Shown: one piece after another, positions 17,080 to 25,586 of the stretch | How the letters are laid out: each line of letters begins with the position of its first letter | Position numbering within the stretch: the first letter of the stretch is position 1 | NCBI GenBank assembly: GCA_030431935.1 | Contig: JAUIIC010000003.1 | Span: 1 to 48,322, forward strand | DNA length: 48,322 nucleotides | Origin: Alphaproteobacteria bacterium | Lineage (GTDB): Bacteria; Pseudomonadota; Alphaproteobacteria; Rhodobacterales; Rhodobacteraceae | Direction: 5' to 3' | Program-made: the position numbers and the translations under genes | Notes under the pieces: generated by a model | The model's input: only the letters and a program-made list of their open reading frames with translations | What the model was told of the DNA's origin: nothing | Databases searched by the model: none

Positions 17080-18569
17080 GCGGCTTCGTCTTCCCGGAAT
17101 GCCAGTTCAAGCAGGCCTTCTTCGCTGGCCTCGGCGGCGGCGACCGTGTCCACCACGCGGCCCTGCGCCACCACGGCGATCCGGTCGCAGATCTGCAACA
17201 GTTCCGGCAGCTCCGAAGAGATTGCGAGCACCGCAGCGCCGTCTGCCGCCATCTGTCGGATCAGCGCATAGATCTCGGCCTTGGCCCCGACGTCGACGCC
17301 GCGTGTCGGCTCGTCCAGCAAGATGACGCGCGGTCCTATCGCCAGCCATTTGGCAAGCGACACCTTCTGCTGGTTGCCGCCCGACAAGGTGCCGACGGCG
17401 ACCGACGGGCTTGCGGCCTTCACGCCGAGCCGGGTCATCCAATCGCGCGCGAATGCGCCGATCCGACCCGGCGTCACCAGCCCGCCCCGGGACAGCGCCT
17501 TGAGGCTGGGCAGCGCGATGTTGTCCGCGATCGGCAGTTGCAGCACGAGGCCCAACCCCTTGCGGTCTTCCGACACATAGGCAACGCCCTGGCTAAGGGC
17601 CTCGCGGATGTCACGCGGCGCGTAGGCCTTGCCGAAGAGGCTCATCGCGCCGCTGTCGGGTCTGTCGATTCCGGCGAGCAGCCGGGCGATCTCGGTGCGC
17701 CCGGAGCCCATGAGACCCGCCACGCCAAGAACTTCGCCGGCATGCAGGGTCAGGTCCGCGCCGCGGACCGCCGGATGCCGATGCAATCCCTGTGCCGTGA
17801 GCGCGACCGGCAGGGTGTCGGTATCCGCGCCGTGACGGTCTTCAGCCACGTCGCGGCCCACCATGGCGCGGATCAGGGCCGGGCGGTCCAGGCTCGAGGT
17901 CTCGCCCGTCAAGACGAACCGCCCGTCGCGCAGCACCGTGATGCGATCCGACAGGGCGAACACTTCGGACATGCGATGGGTGATGTAGACGATGCCGACA
18001 CCGTCGGCCCGGAGGCGGCGGATGATCTCGAACAGCCGCTCTTCTTCGGCGCGTCCAAGCGAGGACGTGGGTTCATCCAGAATCAGGACCTTGGGCCGTT
18101 CGGCGCAAGCGCGGGCGATCTCGATCATCTGGCGCTGTCCTGTCGAAAGCGCGCCCGCGGGAGCGCGCGCATCGAGGTCGATCCCGAGGCGCTCCAATAT
18201 GGCCTGGGCCTCCGCCACCATTGCCCGACGGTCGAGCCAAAGACCGCCCGCCTGCACGGGTTCTCGGCCGATCATCAGGTTTTCCGCGATCGAGCGGTTG
18301 GGCAGCACGGTCAGTTCCTGGAACACCGTCTGGATCCCTGCGGCCTTCGCCTCGGCCGGGCTGTCGAAGCTGATCGCGCGGCCATCCAGTCGGATCTGGC
18401 CCGTGTCGGGCGGAAACAGACCGGATGCTATTTTCATGAGGGTCGATTTGCCCGCACCGTTTTCCCCCATGAAAGCATGGACCTCACCGGCCACGAGATC
18501 GAATCGCGCGCCGTCGAGGGCCAGCACCCCGGGAAACCGTTTGGAGATGTCGTCGAGTTCAAGCAGCAA
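17076..18569 (-). CDS. Pentose ABC transporter ATPase with two nucleotide-binding domains (RbsA/XylG type)
   Basis: A 497-residue double ATPase. The first domain has Walker A GENGAGKST (residues 35-43), signature LSTGQ and Walker B VLILDEPTSSL. The second has the degenerate P-loop GLMGSGRTE near 285, signature LSGGNQQKVSLAKWL and VILLDEPTRGVD. This asymmetry is normal for the CUT2 family. The start appears to be TTG at 18569; no ATG lies near the homologous N-terminus MLLELDDISKRFPG. It follows the binding protein after a 77-base gap that holds a hairpin. Confidence 0.92.
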   Translation of the reverse strand: MLLELDDISKRFPGVLALDGARFDLVAGEVHAFMGENGAGKSTLMKIASGLFPPDTGQIRLDGRAISFDSPAEAKAAGIQTVFQELTVLPNRSIAENLMIGREPVQAGGLWLDRRAMVAEAQAILERLGIDLDARAPAGALSTGQRQMIEIARACAERPKVLILDEPTSSLGRAEEERLFEIIRRLRADGVGIVYITHRMSEVFALSDRITVLRDGRFVLTGETSSLDRPALIRAMVGRDVAEDRHGADTDTLPVALTAQGLHRHPAVRGADLTLHAGEVLGVAGLMGSGRTEIARLLAGIDRPDSGAMSLFGKAYAPRDIREALSQGVAYVSEDRKGLGLVLQLPIADNIALPSLKALSRGGLVTPGRIGAFARDWMTRLGVKAASPSVAVGTLSGGNQQKVSLAKWLAIGPRVILLDEPTRGVDVGAKAEIYALIRQMAADGAAVLAISSELPELLQICDRIAVVAQGRVVDTVAAAEASEEGLLELAFREDEAA

Positions 18570-18591
18570 GGGCAGGGTCCTGTCGGACGTC

Positions 18592-18627
18592 GAGCCGGGG
18601 CAGGGGCATCAACCCCCACCCCGGCTC
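18592..18627 (-). other. Strong hairpin between CUT2 binding-protein gene and ATPase gene
   Basis: GAGCCGGGG (18592-18600) pairs perfectly with CCCCGGCTC (18619-18627), with an inner GGGG/CCCC pairing. It lies just after the binding-protein stop in the direction of transcription. This mirrors the hairpin after the CUT1 binding protein at 9453-9478. No U-run is present. A message-stabilising or partial-termination role is inferred. Confidence 0.65.
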
Positions 18628-18646
18628 TTCGGGGAGGAGAGGCGGA

Positions 18647-19672
18647 TCAGTTTTCCCACGGAGGGGTGACGCCGGGATACTGGACCTCCCACATCTCGGC
18701 GTAGTTGTCCGCTGTCACGAGCAGGTTGGGCGTGATGATCTCGTCGCAAAGCTCTGCACCGAGGATCGCCTGGGACAACCCTTCGAGTGCGGCGCGCCCC
18801 TGTAGTGCGGCCTGTTGGCCCGACAGGGCGACGATGTTCGTATCGCCCGAGTGCAGTTCCATGTAGCCCGGCACTTCGCTGTCATAGCCCGCGATCAGGA
18901 TATTGCGCCCCGACTGCTCGACGGCCTCGTTCGCCGCATTCACGGCAAGCGACCAGGTGGCGACGATCCCGGCCAGATCGGGATTGGCCTGGATCACGTT
19001 CGTGGCGAGTTCGAGCAGTCGATCCTGGCTGAAGTCGGACTGCAGGGAGATGATCTGCCCGCCTGCGGCGCCGACCGCGTCGAGGACGCCCTTTTCACGA
19101 TCCCGAATGGTCTGAAGCGCGAAGGGAATGCCGAGGATCGCGATCTGGGCGTTGGGCTCTCCAATGGCGTCCATCATCGCAGCCGTGGCATCGAAACTCC
19201 CCTGGTAGGAGGCGGCGTTCATCACCGAGATGACTTGGCCACGGGCCGGCGCTCCGCCCACGATGAACACCGGAATGTCGGCGTCGTTCGCACGCCGCAC
19301 GGCCTGTCCGATCGACCCCGCATCAACGGCGGTGAGGAAAATGCCGTCAACGCCCCGCTGCACCAGCGCATCGAACTGGCTGAGCTGCGTGTTGGCGTCG
19401 AAATCGGCGTTGTTGATCACCAGTTCGACGCCCAATTCCCCTGCGAAGGCTTCTGCGCCCGAGACAAGCGTGCGGCTGAAATCGTCGGACTGGTTGTTGG
19501 TCAGAAAACCGAAGGTCAGCCCGCGCGCACCGATGTCGGCCGCTTGTTCTGGTGTCAGCTGAAGGGCCTCCGCCGTGCCCAGGCATTCCTGGGCGGCTGC
19601 CGTTCCCGTCATGAGTGCGGTGATGGCCAGGGCCGAAACGGCGAGGCCGGGTCTTTTGTGGATGCGGGTCAT
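18647..19672 (-). CDS. Pentose ABC transporter substrate-binding protein (CUT2, RbsB/XylF-like)
   Basis: A 341-residue periplasmic protein of the SBP family 4 (ribose/xylose) type. The signal peptide spans MTRIHKRPGLAVSALAITAL and ends near GTAAAQ. The mature part shows LTFGFLTNNQSDDFSRTLVSGAEAF and QRGVDGIFLTAVDAGSIGQAV, the usual alternating Rossmann segments. I chose the ATG at 19672 because a GGAGGA ribosome site lies just upstream; the frame is open further upstream but that part is not protein-like and contains the operator. The perfect operator at 19729-19744 lies 57 bp before the start, so this transporter operon is probably under the LacI-type regulator. Xylose is the likely ligand; arabinose or ribose cannot be excluded. 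Confidence 0.92.
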   Translation of the reverse strand: MTRIHKRPGLAVSALAITALMTGTAAAQECLGTAEALQLTPEQAADIGARGLTFGFLTNNQSDDFSRTLVSGAEAFAGELGVELVINNADFDANTQLSQFDALVQRGVDGIFLTAVDAGSIGQAVRRANDADIPVFIVGGAPARGQVISVMNAASYQGSFDATAAMMDAIGEPNAQIAILGIPFALQTIRDREKGVLDAVGAAGGQIISLQSDFSQDRLLELATNVIQANPDLAGIVATWSLAVNAANEAVEQSGRNILIAGYDSEVPGYMELHSGDTNIVALSGQQAALQGRAALEGLSQAILGAELCDEIITPNLLVTADNYAEMWEVQYPGVTPPWEN

Positions 19673-19728
19673 GATGTCCTCCCTCGGATTACCCTGTCTC
19701 ACCAAAACGCGAATCGCGGCCTTTTGCA

Positions 19729-19744
19729 ATACAAACGTTTGTAT
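19729..19744. promoter_or_regulatory. LacI-family operator, perfect palindrome, before CUT2 transporter
   Basis: ATACAAACGTTTGTAT is a perfect 16-bp palindrome and the best copy of the three-site family. It sits between the GH31 stop (19758) and the binding-protein start (19672). A TTGCAA hexamer overlaps its downstream edge on the minus strand, which would fit a repressed -35 element. Confidence 0.85.
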
Positions 19745-19757
19745 TTTTGCATACCGA

Positions 19758-21791
19758 TCATCCTGGCAGCAGGTCGATGGATGCGCCCGATCGCAGGAAA
19801 ACGGGGATCCTGTCGATGGGCGTCTCGATATCGACCGACTGCCCGCCCGGCTGTGTCGCGCCCGACCAGGCATCCTTCCAACTGTGTCCGGCAGGCAGAT
19901 AGACGCTTCGGGATTTTGCGGCGGCGGCAAGAACCGGCGCGACCAGCAGATCCGACCCCAGCATGAACTGGTCGTCGATCTCCCAGGCTTCGGGGTCTTC
20001 GGGAAACTCCAGCAAGAGCGGGCGCATCGGTGGCAAGCCGGTCGTCGAGGCGATGTGCATCTGCTCGGTCAGGTAGGGCCGCAGACGTTCGCGCAGGTCG
20101 AGACAGGCGACCAGATGGGCCTCCACCTGGGGGCCGAAACTCCAGATCTCGTTGTCCGCACCGCCGGCGAGAAACTCCCGGCCCAGTCTCGGGTCACCCG
20201 CACTGTCCTGCCGGAAGCCATGCAGGCGGAAGACGGGGCAGAACACGCCATACTGGAACCAGCGGATCAGCAATTCATGAAAGCCCGGATCGCGGATATC
20301 GCCGCCCTTGAAGCCACCGATGTCGGTGGTCCACCAGTGTATTCCGCTCATGGCCATGTTGAGGCCCGCGCGGACCTGCCGGGACAGATCGGCGAAGGTC
20401 GATTTCACATCGCCCGACCAGACCACCACCGGGTGGCGCTGGGTGCCCAACCACGCCGAGCGGGACAGCAATACGCCATCCTCGATCCCATCCGCGACCA
20501 TGTGATCGGCATAGCCCTGCTGGTGAAGCAGCGGATAGGAATTCGTGACCGCCCGACCGTCTCCCGCGTGGTAGCGCATGTTGTCGGGGTGGGTCGGATA
20601 GACTTCCGGCTCGTTCGCATCGAGCCAGAAGGCCTTGAAGCCGTGCCGCACGTAGCCATCGCGCACGCGCGCCCAGTGGTAATCGCGTGCCTGCGGATTG
20701 GTGGCGTCATAGAAGGACAGAGGCACCAACCCGTCGGAATTGGCATCGACGAAAACCGAGGAGGCCTGCACCCCGCGTCGGTGCTCGATCAAGAACCCGG
20801 CATCGCGCATGTCGGCGAAATTCGCAGCGTTCGCGTTGACGGCCGGCCAGACGGAAATCATCGGGCGCATGCCCATGTCCTCGAGCTCGGCCACCATCGC
20901 GCCGGGGTCGGGAAACGCCTCGGGGTCTATCCGCCACTCGCCGCCCTTGGTCCAGTTGAAGAAGTCGATGACGAAACAGCCCACCTTCAGCCCGCGGCGG
21001 TGATACTCGCGTGCAACGCGCAGAACCTCGTCCTGCGAGGCATACCTCAGCTTGCACTGCCAGAACCCCAGGGCCCAGTCGGGCATCATCGGCGGATGGC
21101 CCGTCAATGCTGCGTATTCTCTCAGGATGGTCGCGGGCTCCGGTCCCGCGATCACCACGTAATCCAGCTGCGGGCTGGCATCGAGCGTCCACAGCGTCCG
21201 GTTCGCCGCAAGTTCGACGCGGCCCGTGCCGGGGTTGTTCCACAGAAAGCCATAGCCGCGTGACGAAACAAGGAAGGGGATCACGACCTCGGTGTTCATC
21301 TGCAGAAGGTCGATCACGCAGCCCTTCTGATCGAGGAGCCCGTGTTGATGCTGACCCAGACCGTAGAAGCGTTCATCGTCCTCGGCGCGAAACCGGGTTT
21401 CGATGTGCCACAAGTGCCCATCTTCGGCATCATAGTTCCGGGTGTTGGGATAGAGGATATGCGGCATTTCCTCTTGCAGCAGCACCTTGTCCGTCACCGT
21501 GTCGTGAAAGGACAGTTCGAGCGTGGCCTCCAGACCGCGGGGCATCTTGCGGATCTCGGCACGGAGGCGGCCATTGGTGACGGTGGCAAGCGCGTCGCCG
21601 ATCTCGATTCGCCCCTCGGCGGCAACAGGCACATCGGGCAGGAGGCCGCTGGGAAGCGCATCGTCGAACTCCGCATTCCGCGTTGCCCGCACCCGGATGG
21701 CCCCTTCGCCGATCGGCTCGATCCACAGCGTCTCGCGGCCGATGCGACAGATCAGGCGGCGGTCATCGACATGGAACAGGTCGGGCAGCAT
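19758..21791 (-). CDS. GH31 glycoside hydrolase, second probable alpha-xylosidase
   Basis: A 677-residue GH31 enzyme without signal peptide. The nucleophile Asp391 is in FWLDANEPEVYP and the acid/base Asp461 in VWSGDVKSTF; WWTTDIGGFKGG completes the hallmarks. It shares whole-length layout with the GH31 at 6073-8154 (GYGFLWNNP, FWQCKLRY, IDFF-WT), so the two are paralogues, but the residues after the acid/base (KSTFADLS against WSDWDWFR) differ. This suggests different aglycone or chain-length preference. It lies 51 bp after the TetR gene, so it could be read from that operon or from its own promoter. The CUT2 importer follows, separated by the operator. Confidence 0.88.
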   Translation of the reverse strand: MLPDLFHVDDRRLICRIGRETLWIEPIGEGAIRVRATRNAEFDDALPSGLLPDVPVAAEGRIEIGDALATVTNGRLRAEIRKMPRGLEATLELSFHDTVTDKVLLQEEMPHILYPNTRNYDAEDGHLWHIETRFRAEDDERFYGLGQHQHGLLDQKGCVIDLLQMNTEVVIPFLVSSRGYGFLWNNPGTGRVELAANRTLWTLDASPQLDYVVIAGPEPATILREYAALTGHPPMMPDWALGFWQCKLRYASQDEVLRVAREYHRRGLKVGCFVIDFFNWTKGGEWRIDPEAFPDPGAMVAELEDMGMRPMISVWPAVNANAANFADMRDAGFLIEHRRGVQASSVFVDANSDGLVPLSFYDATNPQARDYHWARVRDGYVRHGFKAFWLDANEPEVYPTHPDNMRYHAGDGRAVTNSYPLLHQQGYADHMVADGIEDGVLLSRSAWLGTQRHPVVVWSGDVKSTFADLSRQVRAGLNMAMSGIHWWTTDIGGFKGGDIRDPGFHELLIRWFQYGVFCPVFRLHGFRQDSAGDPRLGREFLAGGADNEIWSFGPQVEAHLVACLDLRERLRPYLTEQMHIASTTGLPPMRPLLLEFPEDPEAWEIDDQFMLGSDLLVAPVLAAAAKSRSVYLPAGHSWKDAWSGATQPGGQSVDIETPIDRIPVFLRSGASIDLLPG

Positions 21792-21842
21792 ATCTTTGGT
21801 CCTTTCTCTGGATCGGGTGACGGCAACGACGAGAGCCGTGCC

Positions 21843-22466
21843 TCAGGGGCGCAGGCCGCGCAGGACCAGCTCGGTGACTTCATCCGCGATGTGGGTCGCA
21901 TCGAGCGGCGCGTCTTCGGCAAGGCCCAGCATGAAGCGCGCCTCGGTGGCGTGCAGGGCGTAATGCTGGGTCAGTGCCCAGATGTTGAATTGCAGCAGGA
22001 CCGGATCGACCGGCCGGATCAAGTCTTCGGCAATCCAGCGCTCGATCACCTCTGATGCGTGTCGGGTCGCCTCGCGCGACGTGTCCCAAAAGTCATGCAG
22101 GAAGGGGGCGCCTCGCATCACTTCTCCCGTGAACATGCGCGAAACCTCGGGGTGATCGATGGCGTGCCGCACCTTGCGCTCGATGTAGTCGCGCAGGAAA
22201 CGCTCAGGCCCCGCGGTCATGTCGAGGCCATGGAACAGGTCTGCCCAGACTTCGACGATGTGGCGCAAGGCGTCGACATACAGGTCTTGCTTCGAGGGAA
22301 TGTAGTAGTGCAGGCGCGTCTTGCTCATCCCGGCGCGATCGGCGATCGCCTGTGTCGAGGCCCCGTTCAACCCGTTGAGCGCGAATTCGGCGATTGCCGC
22401 CGCGCGGATCGTGCCCATCAGTTCTTCGCGGCGGGCGGCAAGATCGCCGCGGACTGCGCGGCTCAT
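21843..22466 (-). CDS. TetR-family regulator, RutR-like
   Basis: A 207-residue regulator. The N-terminal HTH reads TQAIADRAGMSKTRLHYYIPSKQDLYVD (residues about 38-65), and the C-terminal part (ERFLRDYIERKVRHAIDHPEVSRMFTGEVMRGAPFL) is the RutR-type ligand domain known from the E. coli pyrimidine regulator. It is the last gene of the minus-strand catabolic operon that starts at 31618. A sequence close to the E. coli RutR operator lies upstream of that operon (31687-31702). I infer that this protein represses its own operon and responds to a pathway compound; uracil or thymine are the RutR ligands, but the ligand here is unknown. Confidence 0.88.
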   Translation of the reverse strand: MSRAVRGDLAARREELMGTIRAAAIAEFALNGLNGASTQAIADRAGMSKTRLHYYIPSKQDLYVDALRHIVEVWADLFHGLDMTAGPERFLRDYIERKVRHAIDHPEVSRMFTGEVMRGAPFLHDFWDTSREATRHASEVIERWIAEDLIRPVDPVLLQFNIWALTQHYALHATEARFMLGLAEDAPLDATHIADEVTELVLRGLRP

Positions 22467-22557
22467 CGGGCGCTCCGTGAACGGGCTGTCTCGCCGCGGC
22501 GCATCGGTGCCGGTGGGCGGGTCCTGAAACCTGTGAAGCTGGGCATGTGTTCTCCGA

Positions 22558-23151
22558 TCAGACTTTTCGCATCAGCGCGCCCACTCGATCGAGAAAGCGT
22601 GCGCGTTCCGCATCGCTCCGGTGGTTCATGCTGTAAAGCTGCCTCCAGTGGAAGCGGCAGCGGGGGTGAAAGATCGGGCGCAGCCCGCGGGTCCAGAGGC
22701 TCCGGCCGGGATCACGGATCAGCCGGATCCACCACCACGGCGACCCGGAGGTGGTGACCCCGATGAACAGGCGGATGTTCCGAAGCTTCCCCGAGGGCCG
22801 GTCTGTCACGGATTTCGGGATCTCGAACGTGACGCCCGGCAGCCAGACGCGTTCCAGCCATCCCTTCAGCATGGCCGGAGCGCCATAATACCAGGTCGGG
22901 TAAATGACGATGAGCCCCTCGGCCCAGGTCAGATCGTCGATCTGGTCGGATTGCGCGGCGATGTTCGCCGTGGGTTCCGAGAGATAGCGGTCCCATTCCA
23001 GTCGGCTCATCACGGGGTTGAAGCCCTCGGCGTAGAGGTCTCGGATGCGAAGCGCGTGCCCCGCATCCGAAAGGGTTTGCCGCACGCGCGCCAGGATCGC
23101 GGCCCCGAAGCTGTCGGGGCTCGGGTGGCAAAAGACAATCAGCAGGCGCAT
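22558..23151 (-). CDS. NAD(P)H dehydrogenase (quinone)-type flavoprotein, NQO/MdaB-like
   Basis: A 197-residue flavodoxin-like protein. LLIVFCHPSPDSFGAAIL opens the fold (the HPxxxSF motif of this family) and VIYPTWYYGAPAMLKGWLERVW is the conserved central segment at about 94-116, with GVTTSGSPWWWIRL after it. It transfers electrons from NAD(P)H to quinones or nitro/azo compounds, or to a partner. In this operon it may supply reducing power or act as a drain for the FAD-linked oxidase. It starts with no clear coupling to its neighbours (31-bp gap to the binding protein). Confidence 0.85.
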   Translation of the reverse strand: MRLLIVFCHPSPDSFGAAILARVRQTLSDAGHALRIRDLYAEGFNPVMSRLEWDRYLSEPTANIAAQSDQIDDLTWAEGLIVIYPTWYYGAPAMLKGWLERVWLPGVTFEIPKSVTDRPSGKLRNIRLFIGVTTSGSPWWWIRLIRDPGRSLWTRGLRPIFHPRCRFHWRQLYSMNHRSDAERARFLDRVGALMRKV

Positions 23152-23182
23152 GTGCGGATCTTCTTGTCAGGGCATTCAGGTG

Positions 23183-24175
23183 TCACTGCGGGCGCAACTC
23201 GAGGCCGACGCCGCGGTTCACGAAACGGTCGGTCACGGCGGCGTCCACATCCACCGTGCCCTCGGGGATGATGCCCGCAGTTTCCGCAAGTGCCAGGAAG
23301 TCCGCGACGCGGTCCATGTCCATCGCGCCGATGCCCAGCTCGAGCGCATTGCCGGAATCGACGATCCCAAGCCGCACCATCTGTTCAAATTGCTCGTCGA
23401 GCGAGGCCAGCGTCGCATCGGGATTGTCGCGCATGATCAACTCGTAGGCGGCAGAACGATCACCGTAGAGGAAATTGTACCACCCGATGATCGAGGCATC
23501 GATGAAGCGCTGCACCAGATCGGGGTTCGTCTCGATCAGCTCGGTGCGGGTCTCGATCGTGGTCGAATAGGTCGACCAGCCGTAATCGGCGAGCATGAAC
23601 ACATCGACATCAGCCCCTTGCGCCGCGGCATAAAGCGGCTCGGACGTGGCATAGCCTTGCTGCACGATGGTTTCGTCCTGCAGGAACTGCGCCAGGTTGA
23701 AGCCATAGGGCCGCAGTTGTTCATCGGTGAAACCTTGCGTCGCCGTCAGCCATTGCCAGAAGCTGAATTGCCCGTCACGGCTGATCAGCACGGTGGGGGC
23801 GCTCGCAAGCTCTTCCCAGCTGTCGTATTGGCCGGAATGAGCCATCAGGATCTGTGGGTCGCGCTGGAAGAAGGCCGCGACGACCTGGGTGGGGATGCCG
23901 TTGCGGGTGTTGTCGAAGGACAAAAGGAGGTTGCCCGCCATAAGGAAATCCAACCGCCCGGCGGCCACCAGAGGGCGGTTGTTGACCTGCGGACCGCCCA
24001 TGACGATCTCCACGTCCAGCCCGTATTCGGCATAGGTCCCATCGGCCAGGGCCTGATAGAACCCGCCGTGGCCGGTCTGGGCAAGCCAATTGGTCCCGAA
24101 CCGGACACTGTCTTGCGCCGAAGCGGCCGTGGCCATCAAAGCCGCGGCCAGGGCCGCGATCCATCTTGTCTGCAT
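23183..24175 (-). CDS. ABC transporter substrate-binding protein, SsuA/ThiY (NMT1/THI5-like)
   Basis: A 330-residue periplasmic protein with a Sec signal (MQTRWIAALAAALMATAASAQ). The mature start VRFGTNWLAQTGHGGFYQAL and GLDVEIVMGGPQ, VAAGRLDFLM are typical of the NMT1/SsuA/TauA fold, whose members bind sulfonates, nitrates, hydroxymethylpyrimidine precursors and other small acids or heterocycles. The permease and ATPase lie three and four genes upstream in the same operon. The ligand is unknown. The pyrimidine-like flavour of the regulator and deaminase makes a heterocycle plausible. Confidence 0.88.
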   Translation of the reverse strand: MQTRWIAALAAALMATAASAQDSVRFGTNWLAQTGHGGFYQALADGTYAEYGLDVEIVMGGPQVNNRPLVAAGRLDFLMAGNLLLSFDNTRNGIPTQVVAAFFQRDPQILMAHSGQYDSWEELASAPTVLISRDGQFSFWQWLTATQGFTDEQLRPYGFNLAQFLQDETIVQQGYATSEPLYAAAQGADVDVFMLADYGWSTYSTTIETRTELIETNPDLVQRFIDASIIGWYNFLYGDRSAAYELIMRDNPDATLASLDEQFEQMVRLGIVDSGNALELGIGAMDMDRVADFLALAETAGIIPEGTVDVDAAVTDRFVNRGVGLELRPQ

Positions 24176-24206
24176 ATCCTGTTCCTCCCTTTTGGTGCAG
24201 TCGCAG

Positions 24207-25586
24207 TCAGTTCGCCGCCACGGGCCGTGCCATATCGGCCGTCCAGCCGCGGGTCTTGCCGGGGTTCATCAGGCCCTGCGGGTCCGCCCGGCGCTTGAAG
24301 TCGATCTGGGTGCTGTCGATCTCCTTCATCCCTCCATCTTCGATGGTGACCACATGAGGGTCGTAGATCGTGCAGCCGTCCAGGCGCTCCATCTCGTCGA
24401 TGATCTCGTAGATCCGCTCGCTCGAGGTCCAGCGCACCAGTGGCAAGGCGAAGATCTGCACGTGGCCGCCCATGCGTGCCATCTCGTGATGGAAATAGAC
24501 CTCGTCGCCATAACGCTGCATCTGGCGCATCACCAACGCGGGGTCGAAAGGGGCGGGATAGGCCACCTGCAGGTAGGTCCAGACACCCGGCTCGTGCTTG
24601 AGCGCTTGCAAGGTGGTGTGGTTCCAGCCGCATTCCCAAGCCGGGGGCAGATTGTCCGCCTCAAGCTGGGTAAGGGTTTTCTGCACGCTGATCCGGCCGC
24701 CATGTGCCGCCACAAGGTCTGCGAAGCTCTCGAGCGTTTCGGGTGCGACCATGGCGAAGACGCCGTCGCGATCCGACGGAAACACGTCCCGAAGACGCTT
24801 GTAGAATTGCGCGATGCGTCGCTCGACGACGGTCAGCAGGTAGGTGTCCATCCCGCCATCCTGTGCCGCCTGCGCAAAGCGCAGCGCCGCGTCATAGCCG
24901 TCGAACAGTGCCACGACATGCCGCCAGTCGGTGCGCGGCACCAGCGCGAAATCCAGCCGGGTGATGATCCCGTTCGTGCCGTAGGCGTGCTGGACCTTCT
25001 GGATGTCGGCTCCGCGCAGCTCGATCACCTGAGGCTCGGGTTCCACCGTCACGACGCGGACATAGGCCACGTTCCCGTCGTCGCGCAGCATTCCGTGGCG
25101 CAGGCTGCCGATGCCGCCCGAGCCTCCGGCGATGAAGCCGCCCATCGTGGCCTGGCGCTTGGTGGAGGGGAACATTGCCAGCATCTGGCCTGTCTCGGCC
25201 ACGGCTTCCTCCACCTTTTCCATCCGCGCACCCGCCTCGCAGATGACACGCCCGGGCGACACCTCGATCACGCGGTTCATCCGCGTGACGTCCAGCACCG
25301 CCCCGCCGTCCAGCGGCACGCATTGGCCATAGTTGCCCGTCCCACCGCCGCGCACGGTCAAGGGCACACCGTGGCGCGCAGCGGCGCGGGCCACGGCGAT
25401 CACCTCGTCCTCGGACTCGGGCATGATAAGGAGCTGCCCTGTCTTTCCGTCCAGTTTTTGGGACAGGATGGGCGAATACCAATAATAGTCCTTCGAGCGT
25501 GCCTCCAGTTGCTTGGGGTCGTCGAAGACGCGGATCGCGCCCAGATCGGAGCGGAAGGCGGCCAGAGTGTCGGCTGAAACGGTCAT
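24207..25586 (-). CDS. FAD-linked oxidase (PCMH/GlcD type)
   Basis: A 459-residue flavoenzyme. The PCMH FAD-binding core is seen in LLIMPESEDEVIAVARAA and VRGGGTGNYGQ (RGGGTG at residues 79-84), followed by MGGFIAGGSGGIGSLRHG and the YGTNGIITRLDFAL segment. The family includes glycolate and D-lactate dehydrogenases, so a hydroxy acid is a plausible substrate. It overlaps the deaminase stop (ATGA). The start at 25586 is fixed by that overlap and the beginning of homology. In the operon it may oxidise a hydroxy acid made after ring or amide opening, giving a 2-oxo acid for the ThDP enzyme; this is inference. Confidence 0.87.
   Translation of the reverse strand: MTVSADTLAAFRSDLGAIRVFDDPKQLEARSKDYYWYSPILSQKLDGKTGQLLIMPESEDEVIAVARAAARHGVPLTVRGGGTGNYGQCVPLDGGAVLDVTRMNRVIEVSPGRVICEAGARMEKVEEAVAETGQMLAMFPSTKRQATMGGFIAGGSGGIGSLRHGMLRDDGNVAYVRVVTVEPEPQVIELRGADIQKVQHAYGTNGIITRLDFALVPRTDWRHVVALFDGYDAALRFAQAAQDGGMDTYLLTVVERRIAQFYKRLRDVFPSDRDGVFAMVAPETLESFADLVAAHGGRISVQKTLTQLEADNLPPAWECGWNHTTLQALKHEPGVWTYLQVAYPAPFDPALVMRQMQRYGDEVYFHHEMARMGGHVQIFALPLVRWTSSERIYEIIDEMERLDGCTIYDPHVVTIEDGGMKEIDSTQIDFKRRADPQGLMNPGKTRGWTADMARPVAAN

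Noticed and set aside
23183-24175. Thiamine or hydroxymethylpyrimidine uptake gene
   Set aside because: The NMT1/SsuA fold binds many ligands. No thi genes or TPP riboswitch are near, so a thiamine label is not justified.
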